Made by a program: the position numbers and the translations under genes | Notes under the pieces: generated by a model | Databases searched by the model: none | What the model saw: the letters and a program-made list of their open reading frames with translations, nothing else | What the model was told of the DNA's origin: nothing | Part shown: piece after piece, positions 31,481-41,645 of the stretch | Layout: every line of letters starts with the position of its first letter | Numbering within the stretch: position 1 is the stretch's first letter | Source: Pseudovibrio sp. JCM 19062 | GTDB taxonomy: Bacteria > Pseudomonadota > Alphaproteobacteria > Rhizobiales > Stappiaceae | Assembly (NCBI GenBank): GCA_001310715.1 | Contig: BAXV01000015.1 | Span: 1 to 64,000, forward strand | Direction of reading: 5' to 3' | DNA: 64,000 nt

Positions 31481-32437
31481 CTAGCCCGTGTAGCCCACAC
31501 CACCAGCCTCGGTCTGCAGGAAGGCAGCTCCGCAAGCTTTGGAAAGTTCACGCACACGTAGAATGTAGCTCTGGCGCTCGGTCACGGAAATCACGCCGCG
31601 CGCATCAAGAAGGTTGAACACGTGAGAGCATTTCAGAGCCTGATCGTAGGCCGGCATAACAACCTTCTGCAGGCCATCGCCAGCTTTCTCCATAGCTTCC
31701 GCACTTGCTGCCAGCAGGCGCTTACATTCGCGCTCATGGTCCGCAAAATGGCGGAACAGCATCTCAGTGTCGGAATGCTCGAAGTTATGACGGGAATATT
31801 CCTGCTCAGCCTGCAAGAACACATCGCCGTAAGTGACCTTCTCGTCGCCTTCAAGCCCGTTGAAGTTCAGGTCGTAAACATTGTCGACACCCTGAACATA
31901 CATGGCGATGCGCTCAAGGCCATAAGTCAACTCACCAGCAACAGGTTTACATTCAAAACCAGCTACTTGTTGGAAGTATGTGAACTGAGAAACTTCCATG
32001 CCGTCACACCAGCATTCCCAACCAAGGCCCCATGCGCCGAGTGTTGGGTTTTCCCAGTCATCCTCAACAAAGCGGATGTCATGGATGTCCGTGTCAATGC
32101 CGATTGCTCGCAAGGAAGCCAGATACAGCTCCTGAAGGTTCTCAGGAGACGGCTTCAGCATCACCTGAAACTGATAGTAGTGCTGCAAGCGCATTGGGTT
32201 TTCACCATAGCGGCCATCGGTAGGACGACGAGATGGCTGCACATACGCCACTTTCCATGGACGAGGCCCAAGTGAACGCAGTGTTGTTGAAGGATGGGAC
32301 GTACCCGCGCCGACTTCCATGTCATATGGCTGAACAATAACGCAGCCCTGATCGGCCCAGAATCTCTGGAGAGTCATCAGAAGACCCTGAAAGGACTTGG
32401 TCGGTTGCATATGTGCCGGAACGGCTTCACTAGACAT
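31481..32437 (-). CDS. glyQ: Glycine-tRNA ligase alpha subunit
   Basis: The catalytic subunit of the bacterial tetrameric GlyRS. Motifs include [68 protein letters not shown] and [17 protein letters not shown] place the start at ATG 32437 ([19 protein letters not shown]), not at the longer frame from 32485. Intact, about 318 residues, with [26 protein letters not shown] near the end. Its own terminator follows, so glyQ and glyS are not in one transcript here. Confidence 0.96.
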   Translation of the reverse strand: MSSEAVPAHMQPTKSFQGLLMTLQRFWADQGCVIVQPYDMEVGAGTSHPSTTLRSLGPRPWKVAYVQPSRRPTDGRYGENPMRLQHYYQFQVMLKPSPENLQELYLASLRAIGIDTDIHDIRFVEDDWENPTLGAWGLGWECWCDGMEVSQFTYFQQVAGFECKPVAGELTYGLERIAMYVQGVDNVYDLNFNGLEGDEKVTYGDVFLQAEQEYSRHNFEHSDTEMLFRHFADHERECKRLLAASAEAMEKAGDGLQKVVMPAYDQALKCSHVFNLLDARGVISVTERQSYILRVRELSKACGAAFLQTEAGGVGYTG

Positions 32438-32879
32438 GGGAGTGTTTCCTGAAAATCCAAAATGTACTGCACCAAAACGGCACAAAATCCTAGTTGAGGC
32501 ACAGGTGCCACGTCAAACAGGGAAGGTCAAGCATTCCTGAAAAATCAAAGATATTTTGTGAAAAAGACGGGGAGTAAGGCCGAATACTCTTCCCATTTGC
32601 AGCAAGGCGTCGATGCAGCCGCGTTCCCGGAATATCAGAGATATGATGTCTGGGAAAAGAATAGGAGGCGAGGCAATAAGACGTTCAACAGGGCAAGTAT
32701 CACTAAAAGGCACTTTTAGTGTCGCGCTCAAGGTTTATCAAACCCAAACCCACAAACTGGTGCGTGAGCACACAGTCTATTCCTGTAAAATCAGGATTGC
32801 TGGAAAGATCACAAGCACCTAGCCCGCAGACCCAATGTCATGCGGGCACCTCAAACAATTCTATTAGCGCAGGGGGCGC
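32438..32879. other. Intergenic region upstream of glyQ
   Basis: About 440 bases with no credible gene. GCCCGC (32822-32827) and GCGGGC (32842-32847) form a hairpin just after the small membrane-protein stop, probably its terminator. The glyQ promoter should lie near 32450-32550; boxes not assigned. Confidence 0.4.
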
Positions 32880-33080
32880 TTAGTAGTTGCTGACAGGACG
32901 GTATTTGCCGGTCGCCGGGTCTTGAACCAGACGAGTATAATCCGGGTCAACTGTGCGCTTGCGAGCAGTTGCATAAGCAGGTTGCTTCTTCAACGCCATC
33001 GTGGAAATTTCCTTCTTTACGGCCTTGTAGAGTGCATATCCGCCTGCAATCAAAGCAACAGTTCCCAATACCTCAGTCAT
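32880..33080 (-). CDS. Small single-span membrane protein
   Basis: 66 residues: an N-terminal hydrophobic helix (VLGTVALIAGGYALYKAVKKE) and a basic tail with KRTVDPDYTRLVQDPATGKYRPVSNY. Small proteins like this are common between the S49 peptidase and glyQ in Rhizobiales. The start ATG 33080 has GGAAGG upstream on the minus strand. No function can be assigned. Confidence 0.75.
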   Translation of the reverse strand: MTEVLGTVALIAGGYALYKAVKKEISTMALKKQPAYATARKRTVDPDYTRLVQDPATGKYRPVSNY

Positions 33081-33153
33081 CTACATTTTCCTTCCATCAC
33101 CTATGTGAAGAATTGTTTTTGAAGGCAAATTTTGTCAATCCTATGAAGATTAC

Positions 33154-34014
33154 TTAAAGTCCAAACTTTGCCCAAAGACTTCTTTCTTCCAGAGTTGCAA
33201 GTGCCGCAGCCGGTAGTGCGCCAGCAGCCTCACTCATGTCTCCCTGAAGGTTCGCACCAGGTATAAAGCGGCTGAGAAAGCGCTTTTTGGTGCCAACAAA
33301 TTTTACTTTTGTGTCTTTGCCGTACCGCTCTTGGATGGTGGAGTGAAGATCGCCTAGACTATCAACAAGGCCTAAGTCACGAGCCTTCGCACCTGTCCAG
33401 AACAGGCCGGAAAACAGGTCGTCATCATTACTCAACACGTCGCCACGACGGCTTTTCACCATATCGATAAACATCTCATGGATTTCGTGCTGCAACGCCT
33501 TGAGGTGCTCGATGTCCTCTTTGACTTCCGGCGCAAACGGATCAAGCGTAACCTTCTTCTCACCACTGGTATAAACACGGCGCTGAATGCCAGTTTTTTC
33601 CAGAAGTTCGGTAAAGCCAAAACCAGCAGACACAACACCGATAGAGCCAATGATTGAAGATGGGTCAACGATGATATCATCGCCAGCCAGAGCAATCATA
33701 TAGCCACCGGAGGCAGCAACATCTTCTACAAACACCAGAATCTGTTTGTTGTTCTGGTCCGCCAGCTGGCGAATACGCTTGAATATGAGGTGAGACTGAA
33801 CAGGAGAACCGCCGGGTGAGTTGATGGAAATAGCAACTGCAGGAGCTTCTTTGAAGCTGAATGCAGCCTGCAACGCGTCTTCAACACTGCTCAGGTTCAA
33901 ACCTGATTTCAATGGAGACGCAGCTCCGATAGCACCACTCAAACGGACGACAGGAACGATGGGTTTTGATTTGCCCCATTTGCCCGGAAGGTAGCTGCGC
34001 AGCTTGTTCAACAA
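33154..34014 (-). CDS. sppA: S49 family signal-peptide peptidase-like protease
   Basis: A 286-residue serine protease with a Ser-Lys dyad, of the SppA/SohB family. INSPGGSPVQSHLIF is the first signature. The nucleophile is Ser102 in EDVAASGGYMIALAGDDIIVDPSSIIGSIGVVS, with the general-base Lys in VYTSGEKKVTLDPF (about 153). Unlike SppA of E. coli there is one domain only and no obvious N-terminal anchor, as in other alphaproteobacterial members. Intact; start ATG 34014 behind AAGGAGAA. Confidence 0.9.
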   Translation of the reverse strand: MLNKLRSYLPGKWGKSKPIVPVVRLSGAIGAASPLKSGLNLSSVEDALQAAFSFKEAPAVAISINSPGGSPVQSHLIFKRIRQLADQNNKQILVFVEDVAASGGYMIALAGDDIIVDPSSIIGSIGVVSAGFGFTELLEKTGIQRRVYTSGEKKVTLDPFAPEVKEDIEHLKALQHEIHEMFIDMVKSRRGDVLSNDDDLFSGLFWTGAKARDLGLVDSLGDLHSTIQERYGKDTKVKFVGTKKRFLSRFIPGANLQGDMSEAAGALPAAALATLEERSLWAKFGL

Positions 34015-34209
34015 CTCTAAATTCTCCTTTACACCGATAACTTGTGTGTCGCTGGGTCAACCAGTTCCAAACAATATAAGCAGCATTTGTCAGGAGAGAA
34101 GGGCACTAGCCGAAAGAAAGGACAAAAAAACCGAATAAAACGCAACTGTGTGATCTCAATAACAAATCCACTCCCTAAGAACTCAGAGAGTGCAGTAAAA
34201 CAGCGGGGA

Positions 34210-35207
34210 TTATTCGGTTGTTTCAAGCTCCGCGCGAATCTGAAGCATGTCACGCCATGCATACCGTTTCTCCGCAGGGCTACGCAAAAGGTAGGCAGGA
34301 TGATAGGTCGCAATTGCCTTGCGCTGAGTGCCTTCACCGTTATAGCTCAGCCACTTACCACGCAGTCTGCGAATACCGTCACGCGCTCCGCTTAATGTCT
34401 TGGCCGAAGCTGCTCCCAGAAAAACAACAATTTCAGGATCAACCAGCTCAATCTGTCGTTGAATAAACGGGCGACAGATTTCGGTTTCATGGGGTGTAGG
34501 AGTGCGGTTGCCCGGCGGACGCCACGGCACAACATTGGCAATGTAAACGAGTGACCGGTCAAGTCCGGCAGACTTTAGCATACGGTCAAGAAGGTGACCG
34601 GACCGTCCAACAAACGGAACGCCCTGAATGTCTTCCTCACGCCCCGGCGCTTCTCCGATTAACATGATGCGTGCTTTTGGGTTACCGCTGCCAAACACCA
34701 GATTCTTGGCTGTCAGACGCAGGTTACAGCCTTCAAAGCCAGCAAGAATATGCTGCAGCTCCTCTAGAGACTGCGCATTGCTTGCTGCGCTTCTGGCAGA
34801 TTTGACGGTTTCAGCATTGGGGATAACGGCATTACTGTCAGGCACTGCATTGGGCATGACAGTTTGAACAGCAGCCTCTTTGGCAGCACGTTGCCGCTCC
34901 AGTATCTTCTTCGCTTCCTGCTTGGCGTCTGCTGAGACGCCGTTCTCGCGCAGGTTACGAGCCATCTCGGCAGGAGAAACGCTGAGGGTCTTGGGCTGTG
35001 TCCGGGAAGGTTGCTGTGTACTGGTGGGAGCGAAGGTCTGCTGCGGAGCAGAACGAACCTGCGCTTGCTGCGCCATCTGGTCCTGCGTTGCGCAAAACGA
35101 TCCACCGGAGCATCTTCTAGCGCACAGTCGACACCGACAGCGCTCAAATACTCCAGATACGCCTCCAGTTGGGCGGCATTTGCAACAGGAACTTCAGACA
35201 TAGCCAT
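34210..35207 (-). CDS. Uracil-DNA glycosylase, family 4/5 type, one frameshift
   Basis: Removes uracil from DNA. The catalytic domain starts at CNLRLTAKNLVFGSGNP, then IMLIGEAPGREEDIQGVPFVGRSGHLLD with the GEAPG motif of family 4 enzymes, and ATYHPAYLLRSPAEKRYAWRDM with the second active-site loop. The N-terminal 120 residues are a Gln/Ala-rich linker usual in alphaproteobacteria. The first iron-sulphur position shows a single Cys instead of the C-x2-C of thermophilic members. An indel near 35085 separates MAMSEVPVANAAQLEAYLEYL from the rest. Confidence 0.87.
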
Positions 35208-35591
35208 TTACTAGTTGTGGCACACAGGTCAGTACAGGCGAAAGGGAATAACTCTTTTGCAATGCACTATGATTGGGCAGCGGCCCGACCTGCCTATATT
35301 CTATATGGAAGCGCAACTGTCCAATAGAAAAACGAGATTGCGCCAACTCTATTGGTAACAGTGCAAAGTTCCGCACGTAGACTTGGGGAAATCACAATAA
35401 TTCCGTAGGATGCACCAAGTTTTTTTTGATGGGTGACCTGATGGAATGCACCTTAAAACGCATTGCACAACACTATCCGGTCAATTACACAGAAACTAAA
35501 TAAAATTTTGACACTTAAGGTGCGGGAAAATAGTGCACTGCCACATCGTTTGACGTGAAATGAAGTGGATAAAGTGTAGAGGGAGAATAAT
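35208..35591. other. Divergent intergenic region
   Basis: About 380 AT-rich bases between the divergent uracil-DNA glycosylase and ETF-QO genes. No credible ORF or hairpin of note. GAGGGAG just before 35592 is the ETF-QO ribosome site. Confidence 0.4.
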
Positions 35592-37269
35592 ATGTCTGAA
35601 GGGGAAACTCTGGCACCACGCGAATCCATGGAGTTTGACGTTGTCATCGTAGGTGGTGGGCCTGCCGGTCTGTCAGCAGCAATCCGGATTAAGCAGCAGG
35701 CTGAGGAAAAGGGAGAGGAAATCTCCGTTGTCGTTCTGGAAAAGGGGTCCGAGATCGGTGCTCATATCCTGTCCGGTGCTGTGATTGATCCGATTGGTCT
35801 TGACCGTCTGCTCCCTGATTGGCGTAAAGACGAGACCGCTCCGATCAAAACGCCAGTTACAGCTGATCACTTCAACCTGCTCGGACCTGGTGGTTCCCTT
35901 CGTCTACCAAACTTCCTGATGCCGAAGCTCATGAACAACCACGGCAACTACATTGTGTCGTTGGGCAATGTCTGTCGTTGGCTTGCAGAAAAAGCAGAAG
36001 CGCTCGGCGTGGAAATCTATCCAGGCTTTGCAGCGGCTGAAGTTCTCTATGACGATGCAGGCAAAGTAATCGGCGTTGCAACAGGTGATATGGGCGTTGC
36101 ACGGGATGGCTCTCACAAAGACGGCTACATGCGCGGAATGGCTCTGCTCGGCAAATACACGCTGATTTCAGAAGGCGTTCGCGGCTCCCTTGCCAAGACC
36201 CTCATTGATAAGTTTGACCTTGACCGCGACTGCGATCATCCGAAATTCGGTATCGGTATCAAGGAACTATGGGAAGTAGACCCGGCCAAGCACAAACCTG
36301 GTCTGGTGCAGCACTCCATGGGCTGGCCGCTGGACAGCAAGACACAGGGTGGCTCATTCCTCTATCATCTGGAAGACAATCAGGTCGCAGTTGGGTTTGT
36401 GGTGAACCTCAACTACCAGAACCCGTATCTGTCTCCGTTTGATGAGTTCCAGCGCTTCAAAACCCATGCGGGTGTGAAAGAGATCTTTGAAGGTGGCAAG
36501 CGCATTTCATATGGCGCGCGTGCAATCACCGAAGGGGGATATCAGTCCGTACCAAAGCTGTCTTTCCCCGGAGGTCTCATCATCGGCTGTTCCGCTGGCT
36601 TCGTAAACGTGCCGCGCATCAAGCTCCCACAACGCAATGCTCTCCGGCATTCTGGCAGCAGAGGCCGTTGTTGAATCGCTTGGGCGCGGTGAAGCAAATG
36701 AAGAGCTGGACCAGTTTGACTCCGCATGGCGCAAATCCGAAATCGGTAAGGATCTCTGGAAGGTACGCAATGTAAAGCCATTGCAGACCAAGTTCGGCAA
36801 CTTGCTGGGTATGGTCTTCGGCGGCTTCGATATGTGGACCAACGAGCTGTTGGGCTTCTCCCTCTTCGGCACTATGAAGCATGGCAAAACCGATGCGGCG
36901 AGCCTGAAGCCGGCAAAAGACTGCAAGAAAATCGAGTACCCAAAACCAGACGGGAAGATCTCCTTCGACAAGCTGTCCTCCGTCTTCCTCTCCAACACCA
37001 ACCACGAGGAAGACCAGCCGATCCATCTCAAGCTACGCGACGAAACCTTGCAAAAGCTTTCTGAGCACGATGTGTATGATGGACCGTCGAACCGTTATTG
37101 TCCCGCTGGTGTGTACGAGTGGGTGGAAGAAAACGGCGAGCCACCACGCTTCCAGATCAACGCCCAAAACTGCGTTCACTGTAAGACTTGTGACATCAAG
37201 GACCCGAACGGAAACATCACATGGACCGTTCCGGAAGGCACAGGCGGACCCAACTATCCAAACATGTAA
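35592..37269 (+). CDS. Electron transfer flavoprotein-ubiquinone oxidoreductase, one frameshift
   Basis: Passes electrons from ETF (fatty-acid and amino-acid oxidation) to ubiquinone. FAD-binding VVIVGGGPAGLSAAIR at about 17-32, ubiquinone/membrane region YGARAITEGGYQSVPKL with FPGGLIIGCSAGF, and a C-terminal 4Fe-4S ferredoxin-like part with NRYCPAGVYEW, INAQNCVHCKTCDIKDP and PEGTGGPNYPNM. One indel near 36625 breaks it at NVPRIK-GSHNAMLSGILAAEA. About 559 residues, normal. Monocistronic with a strong terminator; ETF itself is not in the window. Confidence 0.96.
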
Positions 37270-37293
37270 GGTGTTGGATAAGATCAGAACAAG

Positions 37294-37325
37294 AAAAAGG
37301 CCCGGTCATCCGATCGGGCCTTTTC
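37294..37325. terminator. Terminator between ETF-QO and nadC
   Basis: AAGGCCCG, a ten-base loop, CGGGCCTT, with A and T tracts on both sides; it serves both convergent units. Confidence 0.85.
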
Positions 37326-37355
37326 CGTTCAAGTCTATAAAGCAGCCAATGCCCT

Positions 37356-38219
37356 CTACCCGATCTCGATATCCAGACCAAGGTCCAGAATTGGGGCAGA
37401 GTGTGTGATCCAGCCTGAAGAGATGATGTCCACGCCGCTTTCCGCAATCGCCTGAACGGTGGAAAGGGTAATCGTACCAGAAGCTTCCAGCACAGCCTGA
37501 CCTTTGTTGATCTCGACCGCCTGCTTCAGAAGATCAGGCCCCATATTGTCCAGCATCACCACATCCGGCTTGACGCTCAGCGCTTCCTTCAACTGCTCCA
37601 GCGTATCCACTTCAACCTCAATGCGCACAAGGTGGCCGACAAAGGCACGGGCGCGTTCAATCGCGGGGATAACACCACCAGCAACGGCAATGTGGTTGTC
37701 CTTGATCAGCACCGCATCATCCAGACCAAAACGGTGGTTCATACCACCGCCGCAACGCACCGCATACTTCTCAAAACTACGTAGCCCAGGCGTAGTTTTG
37801 CGGGTACAGACGATTGTTGCGTTGGTATGAGCTATTTTGCGTTGAAATGCGTTGGTAGCGCTCGCAACACCGGAAAGATGGCTCAAAAAGTTCAGAGCCA
37901 CACGTTCGGCTGACAACAGTGCGCGGGCAGGGCCGTGGATGCGGGCAATCAGCTTACCCGGCTCCAACTTATCCCCGTCCTGCGCCAGCACGGTAACATC
38001 CAGAGATGGGTCAACCTGACGAAACGCAGAAAGGGCCAGATCAATGCCAGCGAGCACACCTTCTTCGCGCGCCGCAATCACACCAGTCGCAACAGCATCC
38101 GCCGGAATAGTCGCCTGCGAGGTGATGTCTCCTGCACGGCCAAAGTCCTCAAGCAAAGCTGCTTTGACCACATCGTCGATCATGATCATCGAAAGTTCTG
38201 GCAGGGGTGAAGCACTCAT
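37356..38219 (-). CDS. nadC: Nicotinate-nucleotide pyrophosphorylase (quinolinate PRT)
   Basis: Converts quinolinate and PRPP to nicotinate mononucleotide, the third step of de novo NAD synthesis. EDFGRAGDITSQATIPAD near the start, then LNFLSHLSGVASATNAF, CTRKTTPGLRSFEKYAVRCGG with the PRPP- and quinolinate-binding Arg/Lys residues, HRFGLDDAVLIKDNHI and VEVDTLEQL. Intact at 287 residues. Its ATG overlaps the nadB stop by four bases (ATGA), so the two are translationally coupled at the end of the nadA-nadB-nadC run. Confidence 0.96.
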   Translation of the reverse strand: MSASPLPELSMIMIDDVVKAALLEDFGRAGDITSQATIPADAVATGVIAAREEGVLAGIDLALSAFRQVDPSLDVTVLAQDGDKLEPGKLIARIHGPARALLSAERVALNFLSHLSGVASATNAFQRKIAHTNATIVCTRKTTPGLRSFEKYAVRCGGGMNHRFGLDDAVLIKDNHIAVAGGVIPAIERARAFVGHLVRIEVEVDTLEQLKEALSVKPDVVMLDNMGPDLLKQAVEINKGQAVLEASGTITLSTVQAIAESGVDIISSGWITHSAPILDLGLDIEIG

Positions 38220-39846
38220 AGCATGTCTTCCTTTTCGACGGCCTGCTGGCCAATGTCACTGGCAGCGGCCTGTTTTGCGAGGCTCTCGATCTGGGCAAGC
38301 TTGACGAAAGAGCGTTTGGCTTCCGCCGCCTTCTGCGGGAAGTCCGTGCGGAAATGGCCGCCACGACTTTCTTCGCGCAGCAGAGCAGAGCCGGTGATCA
38401 GCTTGGCTGCAATCACCATGTTCAAAATTGAATCGCGGCGGCACAGCTTTTCAGCGTTCTGCAGGCGCGCAAGGGTGCTGGTCAAACCTTCTGCATCACG
38501 TGCTACACCAACATGGCGGGACATGGCAGAGCGAACCAGAGACACAACCGCACGCTCCTGCGGGTTACGCTTTGAGGCCTGATCGTCCTGATCATCAATC
38601 TCCGCCCATGCATGTACGCGGTGGTGGGGCATGAGAGCCTGAATGTCTTCCGCAATGCGAGCGGCAAACACAACAGCTTCCAGCAGGGAGTTGGAGCCAG
38701 ACGGTTGGCACCATGCGCACCGGTTGCCGCAACTTCACCAGCAGCCCAAAGGTTATCGACAGACGTCCGGCCAGATGCATCCGTCAGCACACCGCCCATA
38801 TGGTAATGCGCCGCCGGGGCCACAGGAATGAGACCGTTGATCGGATCAATGCCAGCATTCTTGCAAGCTGCAAAAACACGGGTGAAGTGTTCAGGGAAGC
38901 TTGCACCAATTGCCTCACGGCAATCAAGGAACGCTCCGCGCCCCGCAGCAATCTCGCTATGGATAGCACGGGCGACAATATCACGTGGTGCCAGCTCCAG
39001 ATCAGGGTGCACACCCTCCATAAACCGGCTGCCGTCTTTGTTGACCAGCAGCGCACCATCACCCGAATAGCCTCACTGGCCAGCGGAGCAGGGTCTTGGT
39101 CAACATCCAGAGCCGTCGGATGGAACTGCACAAACTCCGCATCGGAGATCAGAGCTCCGGCCCGTGCTGCCATGGCAAGACCGTGGCCGTTGGCTTCACC
39201 CGGATTGGTGGTGGTGGAATAAAGATGGCCAACACCGCCTGATGCCAGCACAACAGCCTTTGCGGGAATGGTAATACGCTGTGTACCACCACGGCGACGC
39301 GCGGTGATGCCGGTGACGTACCGGCCTTCCGTAATCAGCTGACAGCCGATGTACCTTCGATAATGCGAATGGATGGTGTTTTGTAAGCTGCATCAATAAG
39401 GGCCTGCATAATGCTTCGCCAGCCATGTCACCACGCACACGCACCACACGGTGGCTTGAGTGGGCAGCTTCTCGCGATAGGGCCAGTTTGCCTGCAAGGT
39501 CTTTGTCAAACGGCACGCCGTAGTCGAGCAGATCGTGGATGCGCTCTGCTGCTTCGCGCGTCATACCTTCAACAATGGCAGCTTCACAAAGTCCGTCACC
39601 AGCAGTCAGTGTGTCTTGTGTATGAGCGGAGTGATGGTCACCCTCGGCAACAGCGGCTGCAATACCCCCTTGTGCCCAGGCAGAGGAGCTACCGCCACCA
39701 ATGGGGGCATTGCTCACAATGGTCACCGGCCTTGGCGCAAGCTTGAGCGCACAAAACAGGCCAGCAAGACCTCCACCTAAGATAACAACATCATCCACGC
39801 CATTCAGAGCAACAGCAGGGGCGAGAGAAGAACCGAACCGAGACAT
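38216..39846 (-). CDS. nadB: L-aspartate oxidase, several frameshifts
   Basis: Oxidises L-aspartate to iminoaspartate with FAD, the first step of NAD synthesis. FAD motif [18 protein letters not shown], then [70 protein letters not shown], and [23 protein letters not shown]. Indels near 39380, 39060 and 38695 break it into four frames. About 540 residues. It ends with the usual helical domain containing [32 protein letters not shown]. NadA upstream on the same strand; overlaps nadC by four bases. Confidence 0.95.
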
Positions 39847-39957
39847 TTCAGAGATTATTCCAGACTAAAGGGGGGACCTGATCGCAAAAGACCTGCTGCC
39901 CTTGCAGGCAGCAGGGTGCGCTGAAGACTTTTCAGTACGCCAGCTACACGAAAGCCT

Positions 39958-41076
39958 CTAGTTCTTCAAGTTGATCATGCGTTCGACGGAGGCCCGTGCG
40001 CGATCAGCCACAGCTTCATCAACAATCACTTCACCGGACATGTCGAGAAGACAATCCAGAATCTTGGCAAGGGTGATGCGCTTCATATGCGGGCACAGGT
40101 TGCACGGGCGGATGTAGTTGACGCCCGGTGTAGAAGACGCAACATTGTCAGCCATAGAGCACTCGGTGATCATCATCACCTTCTCGGGGCTATTGTTCTT
40201 TACCCAGTCAATCATGTGAGAGGTTGATCCGGCAAAGTCAGCTTCTGCAACAACTTCCGGCGGACATTCGGGGTGCGCGATGATCTTCACATCCGGATCG
40301 ATAGCGCGGTAGTCACGCAGTTCTTCAGCCGTAAAGCGCTCATGCACCTCGCATGAACCTGCATAGGTCAGCACTTCTACATCAGTCTGGTTGTTCACGT
40401 TGGCTGCAAGATACTGATCAGGGATCAGCAGAACCTTGTCAGTGCCCATCGCTTCAACAACCTGCACTGCGTTGGAAGAGGTGCAGCAAATATCGCACTC
40501 CGCCTTCACATCAGCCGAGGTGTTCACATATGTGATGATCGGCACGCCCGGATTAGCTTCGCGCAGCTTGCGCACATCTTCGCCAGTGATGGATTCTGCC
40601 AAAGAGCAGCCCGCATCCATATCAGGGATCAAAACGGTCTTTTCCGGAGACAGGATCTTGGAAGTCTCGGCCATGAAGTGCACACCGCACTGAACAATAA
40701 CCTGCGACTCTGTTTTTGCAGCTTCCTTGGCCAGCTGCAGGCTGTCGCCAACAATATCAGCTACGCCGTGGAAAATATCCGGCGTCATGTAGTTGTGCGC
40801 CAGAATAACCGCGTCACGCTCTTTCTTCACCTTGTTGATCGCATGGATCAACGGCGCAAGCGCAGCCCATTCAATAGCCGGAATGAAATCCTTCACCTTC
40901 TCATAGGCCTCTGCCGTCGCTTCCGCGACCTCTGGCGTGTAGGAAAGGTCAGGGCGTTCCAAAGGTGCGTATTGCTTACGAGCGGCGGACCCGGTCTGAG
41001 CAGCACCGCCAATGCCGGCAGCAATTTCATTGACAGCAGAGCTGTCGGTCTCAGCGTATGTAGTCATGGAGGACAT
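39958..41076 (-). CDS. nadA: Quinolinate synthase A
   Basis: Condenses iminoaspartate with dihydroxyacetone phosphate to quinolinate; the 4Fe-4S cluster is oxygen-sensitive. Cluster cysteines are in [11 protein letters not shown], in the [13 protein letters not shown] segment, and in [37 protein letters not shown] and [13 protein letters not shown] are family signatures. Intact at 372 residues. The start ATG 41076 has AAAGGAT upstream; a second ATG lies three codons in. It heads nadA-nadB-nadC and has two operator-like palindromes upstream. Confidence 0.96.
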   Translation of the reverse strand: MSSMTTYAETDSSAVNEIAAGIGGAAQTGSAARKQYAPLERPDLSYTPEVAEATAEAYEKVKDFIPAIEWAALAPLIHAINKVKKERDAVILAHNYMTPDIFHGVADIVGDSLQLAKEAAKTESQVIVQCGVHFMAETSKILSPEKTVLIPDMDAGCSLAESITGEDVRKLREANPGVPIITYVNTSADVKAECDICCTSSNAVQVVEAMGTDKVLLIPDQYLAANVNNQTDVEVLTYAGSCEVHERFTAEELRDYRAIDPDVKIIAHPECPPEVVAEADFAGSTSHMIDWVKNNSPEKVMMITECSMADNVASSTPGVNYIRPCNLCPHMKRITLAKILDCLLDMSGEVIVDEAVADRARASVERMINLKN

Positions 41077-41111
41077 GCGCTATCCTTTATTCTGCCGGTC
41101 CTTAACCGGTA

Positions 41112-41130
41112 TATACTCAATATGAGTATA
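41112..41130. promoter_or_regulatory. Operator-like palindrome 1 upstream of nadA
   Basis: TATACTCAATATGAGTATA: two perfect 8-base arms around ATA, 36 bases before the nadA start. In alphaproteobacteria nadABC is controlled by NadQ; assignment of this site to NadQ is inference. Confidence 0.65.
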
Positions 41131-41174
41131 AAGGTCTATAAAAAAAACACGACTACAAAGCCGATGCCACCCCT

Positions 41175-41193
41175 TATGCTCATTTTGAGTTTT
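41175..41193. promoter_or_regulatory. Operator-like palindrome 2 upstream of nadA
   Basis: TATGCTCATTTTGAGTTTT keeps the same CTCA-N3-TGAG core as site 1, 63 bases further upstream. GGTCTATAAAAA (41133-41144) and its exact inverse TTTTTATAGACC (41190-41201) flank the interval and overlap site 2. Confidence 0.55.
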
Positions 41194-41645
41194 TATAGAC
41201 CGCTTGCCCGCTGACGACAACCTATTCTTTTGCCCGATGCATAAATGCAGCACTGGTGCTGGGTTTACGCTTAATGTTTAACCACTTAATTTGCTAAATT
41301 TGTTGGGTACAAAACGAGTTTCCCACTGCCCGGACTTAGAAAGAGAGTAGGGCGGGGCACCAGCAGCCCTCCAACCGACGCGGGCTTCGTTAGGCGTCGC
41401 CAGTGCTCAAACCGGGAGAAACACTGGGGGACGCAGCCTTGCGCTGTACCTGTAGCCAGCCGGATAAAGTGCAGCTGTAACCAGCACTCATTACAATTGC
41501 TGATAGATGACCCCAGTAATATTCATTATTGCGGGGGGCAGATTTAGATTAGTCTCAGCGGCTCTGCGCTAATCAGTGAAAAAAAATGACCTCATTACTC
41601 CGGCATCTGGCGGCCTCCCGCCCGGATGTAGGAAAGGAATTTGCC
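41194..41645 (+). other. Leader region of the MFS gene with stacked hairpins
   Basis: A GC-rich block inside AT-rich surroundings. CGACGC (41376-41381) pairs with GCGTCG (41394-41399), directly followed by CCAGTG (41400-41405) pairing with CACTGG (41422-41427), then a smaller hairpin near 41432-41446. It matches no riboswitch I could name (FMN, TPP, SAM, cobalamin and glycine cores are absent). It may be a structured leader or a small RNA. No gene seen in the rest. Confidence 0.4.
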
